In this document: positions 24,216-33,163 of the stretch, one piece after another
Layout of the letters: each line of letters starts with the position of its first letter
How positions within the stretch are numbered: position 1 is the first letter of the stretch
Assembly (NCBI GenBank): GCA_003142955.1
Contig: PLOH01000053.1
Coordinates: 1 to 34,645 of the forward strand
Direction: 5' to 3'
Source: Opitutia bacterium
GTDB lineage: Bacteria; Verrucomicrobiota; Verrucomicrobiia; Opitutales; Opitutaceae
Length of the DNA stretch: 34,645 nt
Notes under the pieces: model-generated
The model's input: the letters and a program-made list of their open reading frames with translations, nothing else
The model's database searches: none
What the model was told of the DNA's origin: nothing
Program-made: the position numbers and the translations under genes

Positions 24216-26621
24216 TCAGGAGCCGCCCCTTGCAGCCGCGATCTTGCAAGTGAAGCCCGCACGCACCTTCACGTACGTAACGGGTCCATAGACATCAGCC
24301 GCTGTCGCCCAGCCTTCGTCGTCAGAGTTCTCCAGCTCCTGAAGGGCGCTCAGTTGCCGGGCTGGTTTGGCATCGACGGTAAGTGAGTCGCAAGCCTGGC
24401 CGTGGATCTTGAAAGTATACCACTTCAGGGCCGGTGAATATTCGCCCGTCCTTGGGCCGAGGACCAGCGAAGAGCCGGTCGCATCCGCCGAAGCCCGGAT
24501 CTCCTGCTTAAAGTAGCCCGCCTTTTCGCAATCGTAGGTCGCGCCATCGTCGTCATAGTAGACGAACGTAGACGGCGACGAATCCGGGAAAACGTCCACC
24601 GTCACACTCTTCACTGGGCGCTCCCCGACGTAGTCTTGGACTTCCATCGTGGGGATGATCGCCCCCTTTTTCACGAACAGAGGGATGTCCAACCAGCTCG
24701 CCGCATCGATATGGTAGTGGATCACCTGTCCACCCTGCCGGCGGTCGCCACGGAAATAGTCGATCCACTCACCGGCCGGCAGGTAGATGTCCTTGGCCGT
24801 CTGGCCTCGTTCCACGACCGGCGCAATGAGCAGATAGTCACCGAACATCCAGGCATCGACGCAGTTGGTTAAATGCGGATCGTCCGGATAATTCCAAACC
24901 AACGGCCGCACCAACCCGATGCCGGTCTCGGTCAGCTCCCGCTCGAACGAGTACATGTAGGGAATCAGGGAATACCTAAGCCGGGCAGCGCGCTTCGCCG
25001 CGGCTTCGGCTTTCGGCCCGTAGAGCCAGGGTTGACGGTAGGAAGTGCCGTGCGTGCGAAAGATGGGGACGAAAGCGGCGAATTCCATCCACCGGGCAAA
25101 GGCTTCGTTCAGTTCCTCTCCGGCAATATGGGAACTATTGTTGAAGCCGCCCGTATCCATTCCCCACCGCGCCTGGCCGACATTGACCGAGCAGAGGAGT
25201 CGTTCCCGTTGCTGTTGCATGACCTCGAATCCGGATTCGATATCTCCGGACCAGGTCGCGTAGGCGTAGCGTTGGGCACCGCTGAAGAAGTTCCGATTGT
25301 TTGTCCAAACTCGCACTTGGTCTTTGGTGTGGGCCCGCTGTCCATCGTACATCGCCCGCGCCATGTACATGCCCTCCCAGGTCGATCCCCAGGCGTCCGC
25401 CTCATCGTTCCACCAGCCCACAATCCCGGAATCGAATGAAGGGATGGCATGCTCCCAAAACCACTGCCGGCACTCCGGAATCGAGAAGTCCAAATCGTTT
25501 GTGGGCTTCCCCGAGAAGTAGTCGTTGTAGGGTGCCCGCCCCTTCACCCAGAAATCGTGCGCCGTCGCATAGCGTCCCTGCTCCGAGTCGAGATGAATCC
25601 GAGGTTTCATGATTCCGGCGAGCTTGATGCCCAGGGCCTTCATCAGCCGCGCAAACTCGCCCGATGGTCCGTTCGGAAAGTTCGTCTTGTTCCAGCGCCA
25701 TTCTCCGTAGTGGTCTTCCCCCCACGCCTTCCACTGAAAATCGAAGGTGTACAAATCGATCGGGATCCCCCGCGATCGGTAGCCTTCCACGTTCTTCGCA
25801 CAAAGCGCCTCATTCATGTCGGTGAACTCGCTGTTCGAAAAACCCAACGCCCACTTCGGAAACATTGGCGGTTTGCCCGTGAGCGCGGCGATCGCCTGTT
25901 GCACCTCATACGCCGAGCCGACTGCGACGTAATAGGCGACGTTGCTCCCGGTGAGATCATAGAAGCGCACGTCCGTCTCGCTGCGGATTTGGCAGAACCC
26001 GGCTTCTGTGTTCACAAACACGCCATAGCCCCGATTGCTCCAGAAGAACGGCCCCGAGGTCTGCCCTTCGGCACCCGCCCGGATGGGATACGGCTGCGCG
26101 CTCGGCCGCAGCTCCATCTGGCCGCGGGAATCGTCCAGATACTCCCAGCCCTTGATGCCATAGAAATGCGAACCGGGCCGGGTCGCGAACCGCACGCCCC
26201 TCTGCCAGCCCTGATACACGCCCTCTTCCTCGTGCTCTTTGATCAGAAGATTGCCACTGAGATCGTAGAAGGCGACCCGGCCGGTAGCCCGGCTTACCTT
26301 GATCACCATCTTCTCGGTCGTCACCACCAGCGGATCCGATTGGAGATCGAACGCAGCGTGCACACCGGACCAACTCTTCTTCCAGATGCTTGGCGTGTCC
26401 GTGCCTTTGTGCCCGTCTTTCGAGACGATCACTTTCACCAAATTCGGCAGGCAGATCTGCACTTGAACGTGGTTGGGACCGGTCGCAAACGAGAGCGAAT
26501 CGCCGCTGGCTATTGCATTCGTCAGCGATTGCAGGGCAGCCAAGTTGGCATCGGCCGCTACGGCTAGGCTCGCGGATGCCCAGACCAGCGCGATTGAAAG
26601 ATATCTGTGAACCAAATTCAT
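24216..26621 (-). CDS. Exported GH31 alpha-glycosidase
   Basis: This intact enzyme of about 801 aa should cleave terminal alpha-linked sugars (alpha-glucosidase, alpha-xylosidase or related). The ATG at 26621 is chosen because it starts on a signal peptide (MNLVHRYLSIALVWASASLAVAA); a TTG at 26645 would add eight residues. An N-terminal GH31 sandwich is followed by the barrel with PKWALGFSNSEF, nucleophile D406 in GWWNDEADAW and acid/base D460 in ATWSGDIESGFE. A DUF5110-like C-terminal region (VDVFPDSSPSTFVYYDDDGATYDCEKAGYFKQ) ends the protein. It is the first glycosidase after the receptor gene, from which a strong hairpin separates it. The gap to GH3 (23991-24215) is empty. Confidence 0.93.
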   Translation of the reverse strand: MNLVHRYLSIALVWASASLAVAADANLAALQSLTNAIASGDSLSFATGPNHVQVQICLPNLVKVIVSKDGHKGTDTPSIWKKSWSGVHAAFDLQSDPLVVTTEKMVIKVSRATGRVAFYDLSGNLLIKEHEEEGVYQGWQRGVRFATRPGSHFYGIKGWEYLDDSRGQMELRPSAQPYPIRAGAEGQTSGPFFWSNRGYGVFVNTEAGFCQIRSETDVRFYDLTGSNVAYYVAVGSAYEVQQAIAALTGKPPMFPKWALGFSNSEFTDMNEALCAKNVEGYRSRGIPIDLYTFDFQWKAWGEDHYGEWRWNKTNFPNGPSGEFARLMKALGIKLAGIMKPRIHLDSEQGRYATAHDFWVKGRAPYNDYFSGKPTNDLDFSIPECRQWFWEHAIPSFDSGIVGWWNDEADAWGSTWEGMYMARAMYDGQRAHTKDQVRVWTNNRNFFSGAQRYAYATWSGDIESGFEVMQQQRERLLCSVNVGQARWGMDTGGFNNSSHIAGEELNEAFARWMEFAAFVPIFRTHGTSYRQPWLYGPKAEAAAKRAARLRYSLIPYMYSFERELTETGIGLVRPLVWNYPDDPHLTNCVDAWMFGDYLLIAPVVERGQTAKDIYLPAGEWIDYFRGDRRQGGQVIHYHIDAASWLDIPLFVKKGAIIPTMEVQDYVGERPVKSVTVDVFPDSSPSTFVYYDDDGATYDCEKAGYFKQEIRASADATGSSLVLGPRTGEYSPALKWYTFKIHGQACDSLTVDAKPARQLSALQELENSDDEGWATAADVYGPVTYVKVRAGFTCKIAAARGGS

Positions 26622-26694
26622 TTTGGGATCGTCGGAAAGAAACAATTCGGCCGGCGGCCAGAAAGGGGAACAGGAAAAACAAGAACTAATAAAG

Positions 26695-26729
26695 AGGGCG
26701 GGGAGGGAGCTTGGGTCCCTCCCCGCCCT
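26695..26729 (-). terminator. Strong 14-bp hairpin between the receptor and GH31 genes
   Basis: AGGGCGGGGAGGGA (26695-26708) pairs perfectly with 26716-26729 around a seven-base loop. On the minus strand CTTTATTAG follows, a weak U-run. It starts 25 bp after the receptor stop. It may be a partial terminator or an mRNA stabiliser that sets a higher receptor level than glycosidase level. Confidence 0.7.
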
Positions 26730-26753
26730 GGATCGGAATGTCCGATTCGAGGA

Positions 26754-29700
26754 TTAGAACGAGAACGTGGTCGTGATCTGCCAGGTCATGCCCTCCTGAA
26801 TCCGGAAGGCGCACGGCTTCATTGGGATGTACCCGGTCGGCTTGTCCGTCGGCAAGCCGTTCGGATACATCTTCTGGATCGCGACTTCGTCAATGGTCGC
26901 CGCAATCGGTACCAGCTTGTTGTCCCCACCCACGTTATAGGCGTTAAGCTGGATGCTCCAACCCACCTTGTCCGTCAGTTTCCGGTGATAGGAGACCCAG
27001 AGATCGAGGAACCCTTGGCTCGGCGCATACACCGGGGCGTTCAGGTTGATCTCGGAGGTCGCCACACCGGTCGTGGGAGAGATGACCTGCATGGGCGCAT
27101 AGCCGATGGTCGCCTTGTCTTGCCAGCGATAAGCGGCGCCAACGCCGACACCCTTCAGATAGCCCTTGGTGAAATCGTAGTTGGTGACCATGTTCGCATG
27201 GTACTGGCGCACCTCGGGATCCGATTGGCCGTTCAACGCATTCAGCAGGAGCCAATCCGGTCGGAAAGTCGTGTACGGGCCGACATTGCGACCGCCATAG
27301 ATATTGCCATCCCACCAAACTGGAGCCAGACCGACATTGGTATTCTCCATGGCATTATCGACGAAGTCAGCAATCGACCTGAAGGCCGTGCCGGGCACGT
27401 TGGAACGGGCAGCGGTCGTCTTCGATGCGTTAATCGTCAAACGCCAGTTCTGGGTCGGATTGGCCGTGAACTCGAGTTCTTCGCCCTTGGACTCCGAATC
27501 CTCGGTGAAGACAAAGCCCGCCGGGGCCTGTGCATTCACCCCTTGATTACTGGCCATAGCCCATGCGGTGCCCTTCCCCATCCACGCCTTGACGTAGTCG
27601 GGGAATTGCGTCTCCACACCCTGCTCGAACTGGAACCAGGCCGGCAAGATGACGTCGTGCAAATTCTTCTCCGCCGCCAGACCCGCCGCGGTGTTGTGCC
27701 CACCGGCCGCGTCGCCGTAATCTATGTACGGTCCAGCGCTCGTGTAGTCCAGGCCATCCGCAAGCTGGGTGGCTTCCGCTCCACGGAACGTACGCGCCAT
27801 GGTGGCTGTGAAGCCCATGGTCTGTTGGAGGGCCCACATATCATTAATCGCACCCGTCGAATTGCCGTTCTGGATCTTCGTATCATAATGGGTCAGACGC
27901 AGGATGTATTTGTTGTCCTTGGTCGCGAGGACCAGGCTTTGCTCGTTCGTCTGGCCTGCGGGATCGGGCAGCGCATGGGCGAACGCATCGATCCGGCCCG
28001 CCAAGGGCTGGTAGTTCATACCGCGGTTGTAGGCGAGCGAGATGTTGATCGGCAGGAAGTCGTGTTCCTTGCCCAGGAACTTATTCAGGTGGGCCACGGC
28101 CGACCAGTTATGGGAATAGACCTCCTGGTGGAGGACGGTGCCCAGTGGATTGTTGTAATTATAGAACCCGGGACTCACGTTGGCGCTGCCATAAGAAAAC
28201 GGGGCAATGCCGGTGCCGGGCGGAATGTCATCGCCGGTGGCGGTGTTTGAGCGCGGCGCCGCGTCTAACAGATAGGAATAGGTCCGGTCATCCCGATAGC
28301 CAAACATCCCCACGATGGCTCGATCCCACAGATAGCCCTGCCAAGTGAAGACCTTCGAATTCACGTCGTACTCGGTCTTCTGTGCATCAACCGTCAGATA
28401 GTCCCGTGCCGAGACGCCGTTGATCGTTTGGTTGCTGTTCATCGTGACGAGGGTCATCGGGGTCTGTACCCAGCCAACGTAGTTGGCCGGATTCCAAGAC
28501 TGGGTGTAGTAGCCCGGCCCTCCGTAGGCGCCGGTATTGCCGTTCAGGCTCTTGCCTGTCGGCAGACCCGTCACTGGATCGGTCGGCACAGGATCGGCGG
28601 GGTTCTGCCAGAAGGCACCAGGGTTGACGCTCGCCGGCGCATCCCAAGTCGCGTCGAAATGCCGCACGCTGATCGGCCCTGAACTGCCCATGAAGAAAGG
28701 CTGGGCCATATTGGAGGCGTCAATCCCGGCGGCTGACGTGCGGGTCGGCGTCGCCAGATTTCCGCTCAGGAAGTACTGCACCCCGGTGCTGATGCCGGGG
28801 CCGTTATTCTCCAAGTAACCACCGCCGACATACGCCTGGCTTCCGTCGGTCGGATAATAGCCCGGGTAAAGGTTTGCGCCATCTTGGGGCGAAAGATCCT
28901 GAGACCGCATGTTGCGGTTGTCCGTCTTTTGCTTCTCGGAGCTGAACACGGCCTGTAAGTCGTGCTCGCCGATGATGCGCCCGAGCAGACTCTTCGATTT
29001 TGAGAAGTCGTGTTTCGCGAACAACTGCGCGCGATATGCCTGGCGATTGGAGACGCCGGTGTTGTTGCCGCCATCGCGGTTCTCCGCCGTTACATACGCC
29101 CGGCCGGCATCCGGATTCGGCTGCCCGTCAAAGGTGTACTTGTTCACGTCGACGTTGATCGCGACCGGCTCATCGAGCCAGCCCAGAGCGCCCCATTGGC
29201 CGTTATTGAGATTCTGCTGGAAGCCCGTGAGAGCGAAGCCGATATCACCGTTCAGAAACGTCGCGCTGATATCGGCGTTGAGCGCATTCCAATCTTCCCA
29301 CTCATGCTTGTTTGGTCCATCGATCAGCTTGTGGTAGAAGTCGAAGATCGAGGGATCCGACAACGTGTAATTCTGATAAGAGCCGAAATTGTAGAAGGGC
29401 AAGTTCGCATTGCTCGGCCCATAAATGTACCTGCTGGCCCAACTGGAGTTGTTGTTGACCGAATAGATGTTGTTGGCGGCCCAGACGCCGGCGCCATTCT
29501 GGTCGCCCGGAGCCAGCACCTTGGTGCCGTCCCAGTGCAGCGAGCCGTAGGTGAAGTTTGCACTCGGAACGGACCACCCATATCCATAGTTAGAATTGAT
29601 CTTGTTCATGGCGTAGCCCAGCGGCGCGCCACCTTCGGAAGCATAATACGGATCGTTATTGGCCCCGCCTGAAACAAAGTAGCCGGTGGTCTCCTTTGAA

Positions 29701-31049
29701 TTATCCAGCAGGTTCCCGCCGAAACCACCCTGGCTGACGGGCTGCCAAAAGCGCGTGATATTGTCGCCCGGAGTCACCGTGCGCGGCTGGTTCGACTGGA
29801 TGTTGCCGTTCTCGTAATTCACATTGATCGTGAACGTATTGCCGTTTTTATTCAGCACCTTGGGCTGATATTTGACGGCCGCGTAGATTCGATCGTCATT
29901 CTTGAAGGCCGGATCTTGTTGGAATAGCTGGTGGTTCCGCAACGCCACCACCCGAAACGCCAGCTCGCCAGGCAAGATCTCCCGGTTATAGTCGAGCACC
30001 GCGCGCTGGGTGCCGTACTTGTCGAACATGAATTCGAGGCTGCCCTGGTTCTTCAAGATCGCCTCCTTCGTGGATGCGTTGATGACGCCGGCCGGGCTGC
30101 CCAAGCCGAAGAGAATGGCGTTGGGGCCGCGCAGCATATCCACACGATCCACCGCATATCCATCCCACGGGATATCCGAAAGGAAATAGTTGCGGGTGTT
30201 GTCAGCGCTGGTAAGGCCGCGCACGCGGTTGTCGCCGTTCGGATTCTTGAACAAATCCTGTTCCTGATAGGTGGCCTGCTTGACACCGCCGGAATAATTG
30301 CCGCGCGGTCCACCGACTTCGGTATTCACCGTGTAGCTGAGCAGCGTCCGGTTGTCGACCGCACCGAGGTCGTCCATCAGTTCCTTGGTCACTACCGTGA
30401 TGGATGAGCCGACATCGGCCAGATCCATCCGCAGGCGGGTACCGGCCAGGGTGTTCGTCGCGACGTAGCCCTTATCCATCGACGCGTCGACAACAAACGG
30501 AGGCAGTTGCACGATTTCTTCGGCCGGTTCGGTGGAGGTGGGAGCAACCGGTTGCGGCGAGGAAACGGTCTGAGCGCGGGCAGGAAGATTCGTCACGCCG
30601 GCGGAGATGAATAGCACGTTTAGCCAGCGGAGCAGAGTCTTGTGGGGTTTCATATTGGCTTCGTTATTTGGTGTTGGGGATTTCTGAGAAATCGCGAGGG
30701 AGCGATTCCGATCCACCGTGAGCGCGCCCGTCCTGTCGTCCTGCACGACGAATAATTCCGTGCCAGATACCAGACGGTCGAGCGCCTCTCGGGGCATATA
30801 GTTACCTCGCAGCGCATTCGTGCTAACCCCTTTCACCTTATCCGCAGAATAGACGAACTGCGTACCGGCTTGCTCTGAAAAGCAGCGCAGGGCGGTTTCG
30901 GCAGTCTCGGCGGGGATATCGAAAACGCGGTTGGCGCTTTCGGTGGCCGTCGGTGTCGGCGCCCCCCAAGCGGCTCTGGTCAGGACAATGGCGATACCGA
31001 GCAATTGGCGCAGCCATCGCGACCGGGAACCACGAAATTTGGGGAACAT
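26754..31049 (-). CDS. TonB-dependent outer-membrane receptor with STN signalling domain
   Basis: This 1431-aa protein is a very large TonB-dependent transducer. After a first signal peptide (residues about 1-30) comes an STN domain (about 42-115: FDIPAETAETALRCFSEQAG, FVYSADKVKGVSTNALRG), which in this class contacts a FecR-type regulator. A second signal-peptide-like segment then starts at M133 (MKPHKTLLRWLNVLFI...PARAQ), followed by a TonB-box-like linker (EEIVQLPPFVVDAS) and the plug (VGSSITVVTKELMDDLGA, VDMLRGPNAILFGLGSPAGVI). A long beta barrel ends in aromatic TTTFSF, as usual for outer-membrane insertion. It probably imports an oligosaccharide released by the neighbouring enzymes. No SusD-like gene accompanies it. 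Start at ATG 31049; ATG 30653 is an alternative giving 1299 aa without STN. Confidence 0.94.
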   Translation of the reverse strand: MFPKFRGSRSRWLRQLLGIAIVLTRAAWGAPTPTATESANRVFDIPAETAETALRCFSEQAGTQFVYSADKVKGVSTNALRGNYMPREALDRLVSGTELFVVQDDRTGALTVDRNRSLAISQKSPTPNNEANMKPHKTLLRWLNVLFISAGVTNLPARAQTVSSPQPVAPTSTEPAEEIVQLPPFVVDASMDKGYVATNTLAGTRLRMDLADVGSSITVVTKELMDDLGAVDNRTLLSYTVNTEVGGPRGNYSGGVKQATYQEQDLFKNPNGDNRVRGLTSADNTRNYFLSDIPWDGYAVDRVDMLRGPNAILFGLGSPAGVINASTKEAILKNQGSLEFMFDKYGTQRAVLDYNREILPGELAFRVVALRNHQLFQQDPAFKNDDRIYAAVKYQPKVLNKNGNTFTINVNYENGNIQSNQPRTVTPGDNITRFWQPVSQGGFGGNLLDNSKETTGYFVSGGANNDPYYASEGGAPLGYAMNKINSNYGYGWSVPSANFTYGSLHWDGTKVLAPGDQNGAGVWAANNIYSVNNNSSWASRYIYGPSNANLPFYNFGSYQNYTLSDPSIFDFYHKLIDGPNKHEWEDWNALNADISATFLNGDIGFALTGFQQNLNNGQWGALGWLDEPVAINVDVNKYTFDGQPNPDAGRAYVTAENRDGGNNTGVSNRQAYRAQLFAKHDFSKSKSLLGRIIGEHDLQAVFSSEKQKTDNRNMRSQDLSPQDGANLYPGYYPTDGSQAYVGGGYLENNGPGISTGVQYFLSGNLATPTRTSAAGIDASNMAQPFFMGSSGPISVRHFDATWDAPASVNPGAFWQNPADPVPTDPVTGLPTGKSLNGNTGAYGGPGYYTQSWNPANYVGWVQTPMTLVTMNSNQTINGVSARDYLTVDAQKTEYDVNSKVFTWQGYLWDRAIVGMFGYRDDRTYSYLLDAAPRSNTATGDDIPPGTGIAPFSYGSANVSPGFYNYNNPLGTVLHQEVYSHNWSAVAHLNKFLGKEHDFLPINISLAYNRGMNYQPLAGRIDAFAHALPDPAGQTNEQSLVLATKDNKYILRLTHYDTKIQNGNSTGAINDMWALQQTMGFTATMARTFRGAEATQLADGLDYTSAGPYIDYGDAAGGHNTAAGLAAEKNLHDVILPAWFQFEQGVETQFPDYVKAWMGKGTAWAMASNQGVNAQAPAGFVFTEDSESKGEELEFTANPTQNWRLTINASKTTAARSNVPGTAFRSIADFVDNAMENTNVGLAPVWWDGNIYGGRNVGPYTTFRPDWLLLNALNGQSDPEVRQYHANMVTNYDFTKGYLKGVGVGAAYRWQDKATIGYAPMQVISPTTGVATSEINLNAPVYAPSQGFLDLWVSYHRKLTDKVGWSIQLNAYNVGGDNKLVPIAATIDEVAIQKMYPNGLPTDKPTGYIPMKPCAFRIQEGMTWQITTTFSF

Positions 31050-31119
31050 TCTCGGACATCTTGGATGTCAGGCGTCAGAAAGAACACGCCTTACACCTCA
31101 TAAGACTTGGGATTTCCAG

Positions 31120-31146
31120 TTTTCCGTTACAGTTAGATACGGAAAA
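31120..31146. promoter_or_regulatory. Inverted repeat TTTTCCGT/ACGGAAAA before the receptor gene
   Basis: TTTTCCGT (31120-31127) is perfectly inverted at 31139-31146 with an 11-bp spacer, about 70 bp upstream of the receptor start in the 154-bp FecR-receptor gap. It could be an operator or part of a promoter recognised by the cognate sigma factor. Confidence 0.4.
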
Positions 31147-31203
31147 TATCCAAGCGGCAAGTCCGGACCTCCTCCACGCTTCTCCTGGCCGACTGAGGCA
31201 CGC

Positions 31204-32295
31204 TTACGGCGCGGCTCGCAGGAGGATCCGATCGTCGCCTTGGGGTTCGGCAATCACATCCACGCTGGGACCTAACAGGTGGATAAACCCGTCGAGGTTG
31301 TCCGCGCGAAAAACGCCCGACAGGGTGCGGTTGCGCAAGGCGGGATTTGCCAGTACCAATTGGCGGGAATTGTGGTGGTTGAATGCGACTACCACCTGGT
31401 CAAGCGGTGTGCGGTCAAAAACAAGCTGCGTGCCTTCCCATGCCAGCATTTGGGCGACCTCCCCCCGTGAAGGCACGTCGAGCGTGACGGGAATCTCGGC
31501 AGCGGCGTCCGTCTCTACGACCGCGCGTTCGCCTGCCCCCAACGCCTGCCCGGCGGAGGCGAGGTCGACGGGCCCATCAGGTCGGGGCCGCTGCTCGGAA
31601 GTAGGTGTCGATTCTCCCAGTTGCACCTTGCCCTCGGTCACGAGGACCTCGACACAATTCGCCGCTAGACGCACATCGAAGGCAGTGCCGGTGGCGCGCA
31701 CCGTCACCGGCCCGGCCGACACGATGAACGGACGGGCGGGATTCTTCGCCACGCTAAAATAGGCCTCGCCTTGCACGAGCCTGATCCGGCGTTCGGCTGG
31801 AGTGAAGTCCGTCTCGATGCGACTGTCACCGTTCAGTTCCGCCACGGAACCGTCTGGCAGCGCCATATGCCGCGCGGCGCTGGGAAGCACGAGGTAACTC
31901 TCCGTTGACGGTCCCATTGAACCGGGAGAACGCATGACTCGCGGAATTCCCCACAGGGCGAAGGCACCCACAACCGCCGCGACCGCCGCAATGCCTGCCG
32001 CCACAGCCCAAATCGGCCGTCGCGCCCGCCGGGTCCTAACGCGTGCCTCGACCGCATTAGCCATGGCGACCAACTCCGGCGCAGCACCCAGGATGTCGAG
32101 TTTCTGCCAGCCGTGGCTGATCCGCGTGTATTCCGCAGCATGCCGTTGATCCGCGCCCAGCCATTCCGCAAGAGTCGCCACGTCCTGCGGAGTCAAACCA
32201 CGATCCCGCCGCGCCACCCACTCCGCCGCAGCTTGGGCGACAGAATCCGTGGACCGAGCTCGGCCGGAGCCGTCAAATTCAGGTTCCCGAGGCAT
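31204..32295 (-). CDS. FecR-family anti-sigma/transmembrane signal protein
   Basis: This protein of about 363 aa receives the signal from the TonB receptor and controls the ECF sigma factor. Layout: cytoplasmic N-terminal DUF4880-like domain (AAAEWVARRDRGLTPQDVATLAEWL), one membrane helix (AVAAGIAAVAAVVGAFALWGI), the FecR periplasmic domain (SRIETDFTPAERRIRLVQGEAYFSV, FIVSAGPVTVRATGTAFDV), and a C-terminal STN-like domain (AFNHHNSRQLVLANPALRN). The ATG at 32295 overlaps the sigma gene by 17 bases; the longer upstream frame is only the shifted sigma sequence. Coupled translation is likely. Ligand unknown. Confidence 0.92.
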   Translation of the reverse strand: MPREPEFDGSGRARSTDSVAQAAAEWVARRDRGLTPQDVATLAEWLGADQRHAAEYTRISHGWQKLDILGAAPELVAMANAVEARVRTRRARRPIWAVAAGIAAVAAVVGAFALWGIPRVMRSPGSMGPSTESYLVLPSAARHMALPDGSVAELNGDSRIETDFTPAERRIRLVQGEAYFSVAKNPARPFIVSAGPVTVRATGTAFDVRLAANCVEVLVTEGKVQLGESTPTSEQRPRPDGPVDLASAGQALGAGERAVVETDAAAEIPVTLDVPSRGEVAQMLAWEGTQLVFDRTPLDQVVVAFNHHNSRQLVLANPALRNRTLSGVFRADNLDGFIHLLGPSVDVIAEPQGDDRILLRAAP

Positions 32296-32845
32296 GGCTG
32301 GATTGCTGGCGATCGCTGCGAGTGCGCAGGTAGTCGGCGCAGCGGCGCACTCCCTTTGTGACGAGCGACTCGACCGTATGCTCCGCAATGCCGAGTAGTT
32401 CGGCGATCTCGCGCTGGGAAAGGCCCTTGATTTTCCGGAGAAGGATCACTTCGCGACAACGTTCAGGGAGGGAATTGATGGCATCAGTCAGAAGCGCCAG
32501 TTCCTCACGACGACAGACAAGTTCGACCAAATTCCCGCCATCACTTAAGACGGGAATGGCGGCATCTTCCGTGATCGGAACTATGTCAGCATTGTTTCTC
32601 TGGCGCAAAAAATCGCGTACCGCGTTGCGCGCAATAGCGAAGAACAGGCCTTTGGCATGCCGGATCGAGCCTTTCTCCTTGGCTTTCAGCAGGCGAACAT
32701 AGGTATCCTGGACCAAGTCATCCACGTCGGCCTGCGATGGCAGCGAGCGCCCAAGATAGGCACGCAGTGGCCGCTCGAGTGGCTGCACCTCTTCGGCTAA
32801 CCACTGGGTTTTTTCGGCGGCGGACAATTGTTCAGAGGGGTTCAA
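32279..32845 (-). CDS. FecI-like ECF RNA polymerase sigma factor
   Basis: This 188-aa extracytoplasmic-function sigma factor has region 2 (about residues 28-90: QADVDDLVQDTYVRLLKAKEKG, GLFFAIARNAVRDFLRQ) and region 4 (about 115-175: INSLPERCREVILLRKIKGLSQREIAELLGIAEHTVESLV). With FecR it should direct transcription of the receptor-glycosidase genes when substrate is bound. Translation probably starts at TTG 32845, because GGGAGAG lies eight bases upstream in good register; a nearby ATG (32852) is in another frame. It is the first gene of the locus. The gap upstream to 33074 has no recognisable gene. Confidence 0.93.
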   Translation of the reverse strand: MNPSEQLSAAEKTQWLAEEVQPLERPLRAYLGRSLPSQADVDDLVQDTYVRLLKAKEKGSIRHAKGLFFAIARNAVRDFLRQRNNADIVPITEDAAIPVLSDGGNLVELVCRREELALLTDAINSLPERCREVILLRKIKGLSQREIAELLGIAEHTVESLVTKGVRRCADYLRTRSDRQQSSHASGT

Positions 32846-33074
32846 ACGTCATACTCTCCCAAGTAGGGTTGAGTGATATGCCTTTTAGCACGAGTAGGCG
32901 CATCCAAGAAAAAGGTCAATTTAGATGATCGGCTCCAGATCTTCATGCCACCAAACTGTGAGCACGGCGTTTCGCTTTACCCCTGGCCCCCTCATGACGT
33001 GCTCTTGCTGCCAAGGGCTTTTGGCCTCGTGAGGGGAATTTCTGCAGCCTGGATCAAATCCCATGACATCTGCC

Positions 33075-33163
33075 TGGTACGCTCACGGCAGATGGCCCGC
33101 TGGTTTCGGCGCCAGGGCTATGGCGTCAATCGCAAGCGGATCCAGCGGCTGATGCGCCTGATC
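33075..33163 (+). mobile_element. IS3-family transposase remnant
   Basis: The frame RQMARWFRRQGYGVNRKR-IQRLMRLI is the conserved segment of IS3-family OrfB between the helix-turn-helix-like region and the integrase core. Just upstream, tggtac-gctcacgg would read WYGS if one G were added, so the homology continues with a one-base deletion. About 90 bp remain, without ends. Its right end coincides with the point where the helicase homology on the other strand stops. Confidence 0.75.

Noticed and set aside
26607-28250. 547-aa plus-strand frame opposite the GH31 start and receptor end
   Set aside because: It lies antisense to two well-supported genes; no recognisable domain or signal peptide.
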